A stretch of 64,000 bases of DNA from Polynucleobacter sp. AP-Kolm-20A-A1 (GTDB lineage: Bacteria; Pseudomonadota; Gammaproteobacteria; Burkholderiales; Burkholderiaceae), in contig NZ_CP061315.1 of assembly GCF_018688315.1 (NCBI RefSeq), forward strand, positions 1,488,001 to 1,552,000, read 5' to 3'. The notes beneath the pieces are model-generated. The model did no database searches. It was not told the origin of the DNA and was given only the letters and a program-made list of their open reading frames with translations. The position numbers and the translations under genes are program-made. Positions 26,444 to 35,310 of the stretch are shown piece after piece (positions within the stretch are counted from its first letter, which is position 1; each line of letters opens with the position of its first letter).

Positions 26444-27427
26444 ATGAAAAACAAACTATTCGCAGGACGCCTCATTAAGGCTATTGGAGGTCTATTTATT
26501 GGCCTCAGCTGCACCCTTGCCATTGCTGACTCCTACCCTTCAAAACCCATTAAAGCGATTGTGCCGTTTGCACCAGGCAGCGCAACCGACCAGATTGGTC
26601 GAGCCTTTGCTGCAAAAATGGCTGAGTCCTTGGGTCAACCTGTAGTGATTGAGAATCGACCCGGTGCCAATGGAATGATTGGCGCAGATTTAGTTGCAAA
26701 ATCACCTGCAGATGGTTACACATTGCTTTTCGGCACAAACAGTACCAATGCGGCCCTGAAAAGCTTAGTCAAAAATCTTCCTTACAACCAAGATACTGCT
26801 TTTACGCCAATCGGTTACTTTGGGTCTGTGCCCCTCATCGTTGCAATTAACAATGATGTTCCAGCTAAATCACTCAATGGTTTTGTTTCGCTTGCAAAAG
26901 CAGATCCTGGAAAAATGACGTTTGCTTATGCAAGTACTTCGCAGCGTGTTTCTTCAGAAATGCTTGCCAACGTTGCCGGCATCAAAATGACTGGGGTTTC
27001 TTATAAGAGCGGCCCTAATGCGATGACTGACTTAATCGGTGGCCAAGTAAATATGTTTACTGCCGACTTTGCTGTGACCTTGCCACAAGTGCAAGCAGGA
27101 AAAATTCGAGGTCTCGCAGTAACTTCCCTCAAGCGCTCACCAGCCATTCCTGAGCTGCCTACCGTCAACGAAGCCTTAGGTATTAAGGGTTACGAACTCA
27201 TTGCGTTCTTTGCAGCATTTGGCCCAGCCGGTATGCCAAAAGATGCCGTAACCAAACTCAATAAAGCCATCAACGATGCTGCTAAATCAAAAGACTTGGT
27301 TGAGCGCTTTTCTGCGATGGGCTTTGAAACCCAGCCTGGCACACCCGAAGCACTCGGTCAAAAAATTAAGCTAGAAACTACCAAGTGGGCAAAAGCCATT
27401 CAAGATGCTGGGATGCAGCCAGAATAA
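26444..27427 (+). CDS. Bug/TctC-family tripartite tricarboxylate receptor (1 of 4)
   Basis: 327 residues. Signal peptide to about AIADSYPSKPI, then the family start PIKAIVPFAPGSATDQIGRA, VIENRPGANGMIGADLVAKS and ADGYTLLFGTNS. These are the conserved substrate-loop and beta-strand motifs of Bug receptors. It is periplasmic and binds small carboxylates. GGAGAC precedes the ATG, and ACTTATAAAA upstream contains a plausible -10. No tctA/tctB membrane genes are nearby. It is convergent with the AtuA pair. Confidence 0.93.
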   Translation: MKNKLFAGRLIKAIGGLFIGLSCTLAIADSYPSKPIKAIVPFAPGSATDQIGRAFAAKMAESLGQPVVIENRPGANGMIGADLVAKSPADGYTLLFGTNSTNAALKSLVKNLPYNQDTAFTPIGYFGSVPLIVAINNDVPAKSLNGFVSLAKADPGKMTFAYASTSQRVSSEMLANVAGIKMTGVSYKSGPNAMTDLIGGQVNMFTADFAVTLPQVQAGKIRGLAVTSLKRSPAIPELPTVNEALGIKGYELIAFFAAFGPAGMPKDAVTKLNKAINDAAKSKDLVERFSAMGFETQPGTPEALGQKIKLETTKWAKAIQDAGMQPE

Positions 27428-27441
27428 ATTTCCAGCGCGAA

Positions 27442-27768
27442 TTATTTACAATCGATATTGATTTCCATCGCTAAGAGCCAGTAAGAAAGGCTCTTGCCAT
27501 GGGAATCCAGATTCAAAGAGAGATTGACTCCGCCATCGAGCACATCATCAATCACAAAGTTAAAAGCCATTAAATTGGGGAGCTCGTAGCGCTTTACTGC
27601 GCTGGGATTTCGAAATCCAAAATGGGCTTTAACTTTTTCCTCAGTCAACTCTTTTTGTAATAAAGAAAAATCTTCAGGGTGATGTGCAATCACGCTGATA
27701 TTAGATCGATTACCTTTATCGCCTGTTCTAGCATGCGCAAGTTTGTACAAAGATATGGATTTATTCAT
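27442..27768 (-). CDS. AtuA-associated small protein (C-terminal-domain homologue)
   Basis: 108 residues beginning with YKLAHARTGDKGNRSNISV, the conserved start of the C-terminal region of longer AtuA proteins, then a segment with FRNPSAVKRYELPNL. In other species this domain is fused to the DUF1446 part; here it is a separate gene six bases after the AtuA stop, on the same strand. The pair are therefore probably subunits of one enzyme. A function in acyclic terpene or related acyl-CoA catabolism is inferred from the family name only. Confidence 0.83.
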   Translation of the reverse strand: MNKSISLYKLAHARTGDKGNRSNISVIAHHPEDFSLLQKELTEEKVKAHFGFRNPSAVKRYELPNLMAFNFVIDDVLDGGVNLSLNLDSHGKSLSYWLLAMEINIDCK

Positions 27769-27774
27769 GACTTC

Positions 27775-29133
27775 TCAACCCTCAAAGAACTCATAAGAAG
27801 CCTTCACCAACTCTCGAGGGATAAAGCAAGCTAAAGTATTGAGACGAGGCTTCAGACTGGTTCGGACCCCACCGCCGCCAGCAGGTCCACAGGTATAAAG
27901 TGCTGTAATCTCCCTGCATACTCTAAGCGCCTGATTGCGGTCGCCATGCGCTGCCGCAACCCGCAGTCTAATGTCTTCAAAACCTTCCTTGGATTTAAAT
28001 TGCGGACCCTCTCCGGTATCGCCAGAGAAAATACTGGATGCGCCAATAAAATCGATTCTTAAATCTAAATCACTTAGACGTTCTCGAATAATATTCGCAG
28101 CTAACTGGGCGCGCGCATAAGCATTAAACCCTGCATAAGAAATTTCTGCTTCTGCTAGCCAGCCTCCATCAATACAAACATTCGCTTTTAAGGTATCTGG
28201 TTTCGGATGACCTAGCACGCCAGTTAAGCTAACCCTATCGCCACCCAGATCGGTAATGTGCGCTTTAGTAATGTCAGCAATAACATCTGGTGTTAAATAC
28301 TTTGCAGGGTCGTGCAATTCATACAAGAGTTGCTCAGTTACAGTCATGCGATTCACTAAGCCCCCGGTAGATGGTGGCTTAGTTACGCAAATATTTCCTT
28401 GTGCATCAAACTCCACAATCGGAAAACCCACCTGAGCCAGGCCAGGAACATCTTTGATGCCAGGATCTGCAAAATATCCGCCAGTGACCTGAGCACCGCA
28501 TTCTAAAAGGTGCCCTGCCATAGTGGCAGCACCCAAGAAATCCCAGTCGCTCCAATCTTTCTTAAAGTGCGCCATCAATGGTCCAACTGTTAACGCAGGA
28601 TCAGCCACCCTTCCCGTCACCACCACCTGCGCCCCAGCAATCAATGCATTTGCAATTTCCTGTGCGCCTAGATAAACGTTTGCACTCACCAAAGTACTTT
28701 TCGCCAAGATCGCTTGATCTTCGGGAGAAAGTAATGCTTCAAGCTTTGAGCGAAAGGCTGCTGCCGAAACATCATCGCCCTTCACTATCGCAATTCGAAT
28801 ATTCGGCAAGCCCTTTTGTTTCGCAATAGATGCAATCAGCTTTGCTGCGCCCTCAGGATTGGCAGCGCCAAAATTACCAACAATTGGAATGCCCCCATTG
28901 ATGCAGTCAGCCAAAACGGGCTCCAACATCTCTGATAAAAGAGGTTCGTAGCCCATCTGAGCATTCTGATGTCGTTCTAACTGAGCAAGCGCTAAGGTTC
29001 TTTCAGCCAGACTTTCGAAAATAAGACAGCTTGGGCCGCCCTGTCTTAATAACTCATCGACTAAAGGCCTAGCAACATCGGTACGATCACCCGAAAACCC
29101 AGCGGCACAAGCAACACGATAGATATCAGTCAC
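27775..29133 (-). CDS. AtuA-family (DUF1446) protein
   Basis: 452 residues. The start YRVACAAGFSGDRTDVARPL and the block GNFGAANPEGAAKLI are DUF1446 signatures; later ones are VVTGRVADPALTVGP near residue 170 and GHLLECGAQVTGGYFADPG near 205. AtuA is needed for growth on citronellol-type terpenes in Pseudomonas, but this family is wide and many members lie in other catabolic clusters. The protein lacks the usual C-terminal domain, which is encoded by the next gene. A 2OG oxygenase gene lies 13 bases upstream on the same strand. Confidence 0.88.
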   Translation of the reverse strand: MTDIYRVACAAGFSGDRTDVARPLVDELLRQGGPSCLIFESLAERTLALAQLERHQNAQMGYEPLLSEMLEPVLADCINGGIPIVGNFGAANPEGAAKLIASIAKQKGLPNIRIAIVKGDDVSAAAFRSKLEALLSPEDQAILAKSTLVSANVYLGAQEIANALIAGAQVVVTGRVADPALTVGPLMAHFKKDWSDWDFLGAATMAGHLLECGAQVTGGYFADPGIKDVPGLAQVGFPIVEFDAQGNICVTKPPSTGGLVNRMTVTEQLLYELHDPAKYLTPDVIADITKAHITDLGGDRVSLTGVLGHPKPDTLKANVCIDGGWLAEAEISYAGFNAYARAQLAANIIRERLSDLDLRIDFIGASSIFSGDTGEGPQFKSKEGFEDIRLRVAAAHGDRNQALRVCREITALYTCGPAGGGGVRTSLKPRLNTLACFIPRELVKASYEFFEG

Positions 29134-29146
29134 GTTTTATAAAGAC

Positions 29147-29902
29147 TTATTGTTGGCTGTGTTGTGGTGAATCTTGAAAGCCACTGGACCTATAAGTGAG
29201 CACTAGAGTATCGCGATACCCATAGTTACCAATAGGCTGGATAGGGGTTGACTCATGAATCATGCGTTCATCATTCATGATTAACGCTGACCAAGGCTGA
29301 GAGAGTGTGAAGCGCAATCCCGCTGAACCACCTGCGTCAAATATTCTGGTTTCTCCACCCTTAATACCGGAGCGATCCAGCAGAAAAACAGCAACGAAGT
29401 CGACTCCATCTCGATGGGCGCCCTCTGGTGTTGGTCGACCAATGCCATCGGTTGTATCAATCCGAAATTGATGTACCTCAACAAACCAAGTGGTAACTGG
29501 TTTTAAGCCATTAAATAGGGTCGCCAATCCCAGTAATACGGATTGCCATGCCGGATCTTTTAATAGATCGGCCTGAACTGGCTCAAACCAGCGCTCAATA
29601 CCACCATGTAGTGCGTTGTAGTTCAAAGACTGCCAGTGCGCACGATGCGGCACTAAATGAAGATGATCGCCTTTGATTTCATAACTAGCATGACGACGAA
29701 AGCGGTAGCGCCCACCATCCTTCAAATAAGGATCACGCGGCAAGCCCTCCCAAAACTGCGTTAGGTTTTGTAACCCAGCAAGCGAAGTCTTGCTAACTTC
29801 TGCCACTGTCTCAGCAGATGCCACGACATAGCCATTGCTACGCAAAGAATTTGCAAGCTCTTTAGCCGATGTTAGTGGTGGCGCGAGTGTGGCGTTAGTC
29901 AT
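29147..29902 (-). CDS. 2OG-Fe(II) dioxygenase-family protein
   Basis: 251 residues matching the 2OG-Fe_Oxy_2 family. The iron-binding HxD is in PEGAHRDGVDFVAVFLLD near residue 165; a distal His is in NDERMIHESTPI and the 2OG-binding Arg is probably in YRDTLVLTYRS. The N-terminal part includes LPRDPYLKDGGRYRFRRHASY. Members hydroxylate free amino acids or similar small molecules. It sits between the AtuA pair and a Bug receptor on one strand, so it may work in the same uptake and degradation unit; the substrate is unknown. Confidence 0.87.
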   Translation of the reverse strand: MTNATLAPPLTSAKELANSLRSNGYVVASAETVAEVSKTSLAGLQNLTQFWEGLPRDPYLKDGGRYRFRRHASYEIKGDHLHLVPHRAHWQSLNYNALHGGIERWFEPVQADLLKDPAWQSVLLGLATLFNGLKPVTTWFVEVHQFRIDTTDGIGRPTPEGAHRDGVDFVAVFLLDRSGIKGGETRIFDAGGSAGLRFTLSQPWSALIMNDERMIHESTPIQPIGNYGYRDTLVLTYRSSGFQDSPQHSQQ

Positions 29903-29917
29903 GAACTTATTTTAGAG

Positions 29918-30898
29918 CTAATCGAGCTGGGCCCCAGACGCCTTCACAATTTTTGCCCATTTAGCTAACTCTTCCTTCAATAAAGAGCCTAGCTTTGCGG
30001 GTGGCACTGGATTTAAGTCCAATCCCTGGGCAGTGAGCTTCTCGCGTACATCTGCTCTAGTCATGACTTTATCCATTGCTTGCTGATTTTTTTTCACAAT
30101 ATCTGCACTTACACCCATTGGGGCAAATGTAGCAACCCAAACCTCCCCTACGCAATCAGGATAAGTTTCAGCAATTGTCGGAATCTCAGGAGCAGCGCTA
30201 GAGCGCTTGGCAGAACTAATCGCAATAGCTTGCAATTTTCCAGCCTTGATGTAATTCAAAGCGGATGGAAGACTAGCAAAAGCCAATGGCACTTGCCCAC
30301 CTAAAACATCGTTAATTGCAGGGGCTACTCCTTTGTAAGGAATGTGCTGCATCTCAATGCCGGCACTCGTATTGAGCATGGCACCCAATAAGTGACTAAT
30401 TGTTCCATTACCTGCAGAAGCGTAGGACAACTCCCCTGGCTTCTTTTTAGCCGCGGCGATAACATCTGCCAAAGTTTTATAAGGTGATCCTGGTGGTGAA
30501 ACCAATACGTATGGTGTAGCGCCAATGTAATACAACGGCACAAAATCATTGACTGGATCAAAACCAGGGTTCTTATACAAAGAAGGGTTGATTGCTTGAG
30601 CGCTATTGATTGTGAGAAGTAAGGTGTAACCGTCCTTAGGCGCGCGAGCTACGCTTTGAGTGCCGATATTGCCACCGGCACCAGGTCGATTCTCAACCAC
30701 AATAGAAGTGCCAAGCGCCTCCCCATAAGCTGGAGCGATCAGACGCGCAACGATATCGTTCGTGCCGCCCGCAGCCTGCGGAACCACAAGAGAGATGGGT
30801 TTATTTGGATAAGGCTGTGCCCAAACAGCAATCGAAAAGAACCCTCCCAAAACTGACGCCAAAACTGTATTTATTTTTTTACTTTTTGTTTTATTCAT
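29918..30898 (-). CDS. Bug/TctC-family tripartite tricarboxylate receptor (2 of 4)
   Basis: 326 residues with a signal peptide ending near VWAQPYPNKPI. Family motifs are ISLVVPQAAGGTNDIVARL, VVENRPGAGGNIGTQSVA and KDGYTLLLTINS. TAGGAGAC lies ahead of the ATG. It is followed 15 bases later by the 2OG oxygenase gene on the same strand, which suggests the receptor captures the substrate of that enzyme. The orphan TAXI receptor lies just upstream on the same strand. Confidence 0.93.
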   Translation of the reverse strand: MNKTKSKKINTVLASVLGGFFSIAVWAQPYPNKPISLVVPQAAGGTNDIVARLIAPAYGEALGTSIVVENRPGAGGNIGTQSVARAPKDGYTLLLTINSAQAINPSLYKNPGFDPVNDFVPLYYIGATPYVLVSPPGSPYKTLADVIAAAKKKPGELSYASAGNGTISHLLGAMLNTSAGIEMQHIPYKGVAPAINDVLGGQVPLAFASLPSALNYIKAGKLQAIAISSAKRSSAAPEIPTIAETYPDCVGEVWVATFAPMGVSADIVKKNQQAMDKVMTRADVREKLTAQGLDLNPVPPAKLGSLLKEELAKWAKIVKASGAQLD

Positions 30899-30918
30899 TT
30901 TTGTCTCCTAACTTCAAA

Positions 30919-32220
30919 TTACTTATGTAAATTTAAACGTGCTCGCACATCCCCCACATGCCCCTTGAGGTCATACAACTCTTTAGCATCCAACATAGAA
31001 ACTTTGATATTGCCAACCCGCTTTTCGATAGACTCTAGATCCTTCAGATTCTTTTCTCTCAATTCTGGGTTTAAAGCATTTCTCTCCACAACTTTCAACT
31101 CCTCATAAACCTGCGCAAGCTTTAATCTAAGGAAGAAATTCTTCGCCGATGGAATATAGGTGAACAACGGAATCAAGATCACCAACAATGGGATCACAAT
31201 TTTCACAAAGCGCCCCACCCATACCGCCGTCCAGAAAGGTAGATGGCGATGCAAGAATGAGGGTCCATCTTTTAAATAGATTTCAGCATCGACATGCAAA
31301 GGAAAATCCAAACCCGCCCCAGATGGAAACTCGCCTGTTTTTTGTAGACGTGAATAAGACTTGAGGATGTCGTAGGAAGCACCAAGCAGTAAAGAGACCA
31401 AGGCAGGACTGATGTCGTCCTTAGCAACCAGGGTAGCCGTAGCAGCAATCACCTGAATGTCTTGACGGGGTAAGTCATGGGCAATACTGAGAAGCCCTCT
31501 TGGGACTGTAACCTTAGATAAATATGGCAAGTTACGCGTGTATGCATCTGCCTGTTCAAAGTTCATTAAACGAATTCCAGGAATTTCGTAAAACTTCTGC
31601 AAAATGGGAGCCTCTGCAGCTGCAACGATAAAGATGGCATCTAATTCGCCGCTATTAAATTTGGCAATTGCTTCATCTGGCTTTAATTTCTGCGCTTGCA
31701 TCTCGTCTGCAGAAAGGCCGCTAATCTTCAATAAGGCATTACTCAGAGCCAAGGTGCCACTGCCTTCATTACCAATCGATACTCGCTTGCCTTTTAGTTG
31801 ACCTAGCACTCTTAATTGACCACCATCATTCTTGAATGCGCTTTCGCGATACCAAACCCAAATCGGCTCATAAAACATGCCTGCAACAGAAACCAAATTA
31901 GGATATTTAGCAACGTCAGCAACGCCACCCTGCACCATCGCAAAATCTATGCCTGAGGCTGGGTTATTAAGAAGCGCGAGATTATCAACCGTTCCACCAG
32001 TTGTCTTTAGCTCGAGATTCACACCATCATGACCTAGCTCGGCCTTTAAGCGCTCGCCGAATTGGTAATAGAGCCCCGTCTGAAATCCAGTAGCCATTTC
32101 GATGACTTTTGGTGGGGGTGGGATTAGGATCCATAAAACCCCAAAAATAACGATTAAAACCGCAAAAAATGCAGCAACGATAGCTAAGGGGTTATAAATT
32201 TGTCGTTTAATGGAATTCAT
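30919..32220 (-). CDS. Membrane-anchored orphan TAXI-family solute receptor
   Basis: About 433 residues. An N-terminal helix (LAIVAAFFAVLIVIFGVLWI) replaces a cleavable signal, then the TAXI receptor core with ATGFQTGLYYQFGERLK and KGKRVSIGNEGSGTLALS, then a second helix near residue 345 (IVIPLLVILIPLFTYI) and a cytosolic Lys/Glu-rich tail of about 85 residues that may form a coiled coil. I chose ATG at 32220; ATGs 36 bases upstream are possible. There is no TRAP permease next to it. Two helices and a cytosolic tail suggest that it signals or anchors rather than only binding solute. Confidence 0.85.
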   Translation of the reverse strand: MNSIKRQIYNPLAIVAAFFAVLIVIFGVLWILIPPPPKVIEMATGFQTGLYYQFGERLKAELGHDGVNLELKTTGGTVDNLALLNNPASGIDFAMVQGGVADVAKYPNLVSVAGMFYEPIWVWYRESAFKNDGGQLRVLGQLKGKRVSIGNEGSGTLALSNALLKISGLSADEMQAQKLKPDEAIAKFNSGELDAIFIVAAAEAPILQKFYEIPGIRLMNFEQADAYTRNLPYLSKVTVPRGLLSIAHDLPRQDIQVIAATATLVAKDDISPALVSLLLGASYDILKSYSRLQKTGEFPSGAGLDFPLHVDAEIYLKDGPSFLHRHLPFWTAVWVGRFVKIVIPLLVILIPLFTYIPSAKNFFLRLKLAQVYEELKVVERNALNPELREKNLKDLESIEKRVGNIKVSMLDAKELYDLKGHVGDVRARLNLHK

Positions 32221-32347
32221 GAAAGTCTCGGGTATTGAGGCATTGGTTTTTTGCATTATGCCCCGAGGACAATAATAGGTAAAAGATTGAAATCCTGCCA
32301 ATTAAATCGAGATAAGATGGGGTTTTTCTGATCTACCCAAAATAACA

Positions 32348-33109
32348 ATGAATGCAAGCAAAACAAAAGTGGCTCTGGTTACCGGCGCTGGCACCGGAAT
32401 CGGCAAAGCGGCCGCAAATTCACTCCTTAAAGGGGGCTACAAAGTCGTTTTGACTGGACGCAATTTAGATCGACTTCAACAAGCAATCAGCGACATTGGT
32501 GGCAATGAAAACAATTGTCTGGCGGTAGCCTGCGATGTTGGCAAGCCCGAGGAAGTCAAAAGACTATTTGTGCAGCTAAAGACTAAATTTGGCAGGATCG
32601 ATGTACTCTTTAATAATGCCGGAATGGGGGCGCCCGCGATCCCGATGGAAGACTTAACATACGAACAATGGATGAATGTTGTTAACGCCAATCTCTGCGG
32701 TGCGTTTCTTTGCTCACAAGAAGCAATTCGCATGATGAAGGCGCAATCACCTCAGGGCGGCAGAATTATTAACAATGGGTCAATTTCAGCACATGCACCA
32801 AGACCGATGTCTGCCCCGTATACAGCAACTAAGCATGCTATTAGCGGCTTAACCAAAACAATCGCATTAGATGGACGTCCATTCAATATTGCATGTGGTC
32901 AGATTGATATTGGCAATGCCGCTACTGAAATGACCGAGCGCATGGCGGCTGGCATCATGCAGGCAGATCAATCCATCAAGGTTGAGCCTCGCATGGATGT
33001 TAATCATGTGGGAGAAGCAGTTCTTCATATGGCCCAACTACCACTTGAGAGCAACATACTCTCAATGACCATTATGGCGACCAATATGCCTTTTGTAGGC
33101 AGAGGCTAA
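32348..33109 (+). CDS. SDR-family oxidoreductase
   Basis: 253 residues with the NAD(P) motif [21 protein letters not shown] near residue 91, the catalytic Ser in [10 protein letters not shown] and Tyr/Lys in [11 protein letters not shown]. Classical SDR fold of normal length. The ATG lacks a strong ribosome site. It is convergent with the ccm operon, seven bases between stops, and divergent from the TAXI receptor. Substrate unknown; NADP preference cannot be told reliably. Confidence 0.9.
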   Translation: MNASKTKVALVTGAGTGIGKAAANSLLKGGYKVVLTGRNLDRLQQAISDIGGNENNCLAVACDVGKPEEVKRLFVQLKTKFGRIDVLFNNAGMGAPAIPMEDLTYEQWMNVVNANLCGAFLCSQEAIRMMKAQSPQGGRIINNGSISAHAPRPMSAPYTATKHAISGLTKTIALDGRPFNIACGQIDIGNAATEMTERMAAGIMQADQSIKVEPRMDVNHVGEAVLHMAQLPLESNILSMTIMATNMPFVGRG

Positions 33110-33116
33110 ATAGCTG

Positions 33117-34307
33117 TTATTGGCGCACTTGGTCTACCAAGAGTCGGACATTACTTGATCCGACCTTGACGGTTTTTGCAGAAGAAATTAAATCCCCCGC
33201 CTCCGGTATAGCCATACCCGTTTTGGAGACTCTGACTTCAATAGAGGCTTCCGATAATTTAGATAATGGTGCGCTTGGATTCATAGCCAATGCATCAGTC
33301 AACGAGAAGCTCATTGGAAATTCAGATACGGCAGTCTTTAGCACTGCCACAGGCATGCGCTCTCCCGGCTGACGGGCAATCACCATCACAATATCTCCAG
33401 CCTTTAGTTTGGGCTTTAAGTCGGCAGCAATCTCAATCGTGCCACTAATCACTTTACCGCCAGCTGCAACAGGGCTTGCGGAAGGAAGACCGCCCTTCGA
33501 ACGAGCTTCGGCTATCGAACCTTCTATTGAGCGTGCTTCTTCGGTGCCAGGTGGCAATTGCTGCGCTAGCTTTTCCCAAGCCTGAACAGCCGCCTTATAG
33601 TTTCCGGAAGTATAGGAAGCAGTTCCAGAAAGCCAAAGCGCCATCAAGTTATTGGGATCTAACTTCAGCGCTTTATTAATTAGCTGAGTAGGTTTACCAG
33701 CAAAACTACCATTCGCATTTGTTGCTAAGACATCTGCATAATCAGCCAACAACTGAGGATCAGAGTCAATAAAACTACCCGCGCGTTCATAGGCAACGGC
33801 CGCCTCTTGATTGCGGCCCAAAATGCGATAGGAGCGAGCCAACATAGCCCAACCCTTCAAATTGCTTGGATCTTTTTCCATCTTGGTCGCAAACTCGGCA
33901 ACCATTTTCTCAACACCCTCACGAGTCATTGGCTGCTCTGCATTTTTTTCAGCAACACGCGTCGCATCACCCAATGAAAAATACATGCCAGATGATAGTA
34001 AAACGATAAAAATACAAAGGCCAACCACTGTTTTCTTGCTTGAGCCCATGACAGCACGATCATCTTCTTCGCTGGTATCTTGAAATAAACGTTGCCGCAT
34101 TTCTGCATGAGCGATTTCATAATCAACTGAGTTAATCACACCAGAAACACGCTCAGCCTCTAACTTATCCAGTTCATCACGATAAATCGCGGCATTCATT
34201 TGACGGCGAGAAGTGAGTTCGCCTTTTGCCGGAAATATAAAGGGGCGCAATAGGAGCACCAAGACCAAGGCCAATAAAAGAAATGCTGGAATGAGAAAGC
34301 TGGTCAT
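33117..34307 (-). CDS. ccmI: Cytochrome c maturation protein CcmI
   Basis: 396 residues. Two N-terminal membrane helices (first residues ~5-24; second near residue 92) flank a cytosolic loop with REMNAAIYRDELDKLE-like sequence. A periplasmic TPR part follows with GWAMLARSYRILGRNQEAAVAYERA. The C-terminal ~110 residues form a beta-rich CcmI-type domain. CcmI holds apocytochrome for haem ligation. Start overlaps the ccmH stop by one base (TAATG). Last gene of the ccm operon. Confidence 0.93.
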   Translation of the reverse strand: MTSFLIPAFLLLALVLVLLLRPFIFPAKGELTSRRQMNAAIYRDELDKLEAERVSGVINSVDYEIAHAEMRQRLFQDTSEEDDRAVMGSSKKTVVGLCIFIVLLSSGMYFSLGDATRVAEKNAEQPMTREGVEKMVAEFATKMEKDPSNLKGWAMLARSYRILGRNQEAAVAYERAGSFIDSDPQLLADYADVLATNANGSFAGKPTQLINKALKLDPNNLMALWLSGTASYTSGNYKAAVQAWEKLAQQLPPGTEEARSIEGSIAEARSKGGLPSASPVAAGGKVISGTIEIAADLKPKLKAGDIVMVIARQPGERMPVAVLKTAVSEFPMSFSLTDALAMNPSAPLSKLSEASIEVRVSKTGMAIPEAGDLISSAKTVKVGSSNVRLLVDQVRQ

Positions 34308-34786
34308 TAATTGCTCTTATCTTCTTTGCCGGCGTTATTTAGTAAGGCATCAATTTTTTGGTTATCCTCATCCGTCAAAATGGTGCTGGGCACACTGCTG
34401 TTTCTTCTGCGCAAATATCCTAACAGCCCAAAGATACCGATGAGAAGGATGACAAAAGGCCCAATCCAAAGCAGCCAGGTGATTGGCTTAACGGGTGGGC
34501 GATACAAAACAAAATCTCCGTAGCGCTCGACCATAAAGGTTCTGATTTGATCGTCGCTCTTACCTTCTTTAATCAGGATGCGAATTTCTCGACGCAAATC
34601 ATTTGCCAAATCAGAGCGGGATCCCGCAAGTGACTCATTTTGACAAACCAGGCAGCGCATTTCTTCGGAGATGCTGATTAGACGCTGCTCAGTCAGCGGA
34701 TCATCAGCCAATGGAGCAGCATCCTTGGCATAAGAAATGCCGCAGCTAAGGGCGCATAAGGCAATGAGCAAAAAGCGCTTCATCAT
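34307..34786 (-). CDS. ccmH: Cytochrome c maturation protein CcmH (CcmL)
   Basis: 159 residues. A signal peptide precedes the redox motif RCLVCQNESLAGSRSDLANDL, the LRCxxCQ signature. One C-terminal membrane helix (WLLWIGPFVILLIGIFGLLGYL) anchors it. CcmH reduces apocytochrome thiols. The start overlaps ccmG by four bases. Confidence 0.95.
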   Translation of the reverse strand: MMKRFLLIALCALSCGISYAKDAAPLADDPLTEQRLISISEEMRCLVCQNESLAGSRSDLANDLRREIRILIKEGKSDDQIRTFMVERYGDFVLYRPPVKPITWLLWIGPFVILLIGIFGLLGYLRRRNSSVPSTILTDEDNQKIDALLNNAGKEDKSN

Positions 34787-35310
34787 TTCTTGAGCTCGCT
34801 TACCAAAGGAAAAATCTTTTGATTCAAGATTTCTAGAGTAAGGGGGCCAATATGTTTAAACCGGATGATGCCCGCCTTATCAATCACATAAGTCTCTGGG
34901 ACACCATAAACGCCGTAATCAATTCCAACACGTCCATTCGCATCAAATGCCGATAAGAGGTATGGATTTCCCTGTTTTGCCAACATTGCCAAAGCGTCTT
35001 CTCGTTTGTCTTTGTAATCCAAACCAATGACAGGTGCTACCTGAGCTTTAGCTAGCTCAACCAACACTGGATGCTCTTCGCGACACGCAACACACCAAGA
35101 GGCCCACACATTCAAAATCCAAACCTGCCCCTTCATGCTAGCCGGAGAGAAAGTCTTGTTAGCCTCTGCAAGCTGAGGCACTTCAAATGCGGGCGCTGCT
35201 TTATTAATTAAAGGTGACGGCACCTCATGTGGATCGCGATTGAGGCCGATTGCTAAAAAGACAACCAGAACAACGAATAGCAGCAAAGGAATTAAAAATT
35301 TTGCCTTCAT
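34783..35310 (-). CDS. ccmG: Thiol:disulfide interchange protein CcmG/DsbE
   Basis: 175 residues. An N-terminal anchor (FLIPLLLFVVLVVFLAIGL) and a thioredoxin fold with WASWCVACREEHP near residue 72; the GVYGVPETYVID region holds the cis-Pro. It is periplasmic and keeps CcmH and apocytochrome reduced. It overlaps ccmF and ccmH by four bases each. Confidence 0.95.
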   Translation of the reverse strand: MKAKFLIPLLLFVVLVVFLAIGLNRDPHEVPSPLINKAAPAFEVPQLAEANKTFSPASMKGQVWILNVWASWCVACREEHPVLVELAKAQVAPVIGLDYKDKREDALAMLAKQGNPYLLSAFDANGRVGIDYGVYGVPETYVIDKAGIIRFKHIGPLTLEILNQKIFPLVSELKK

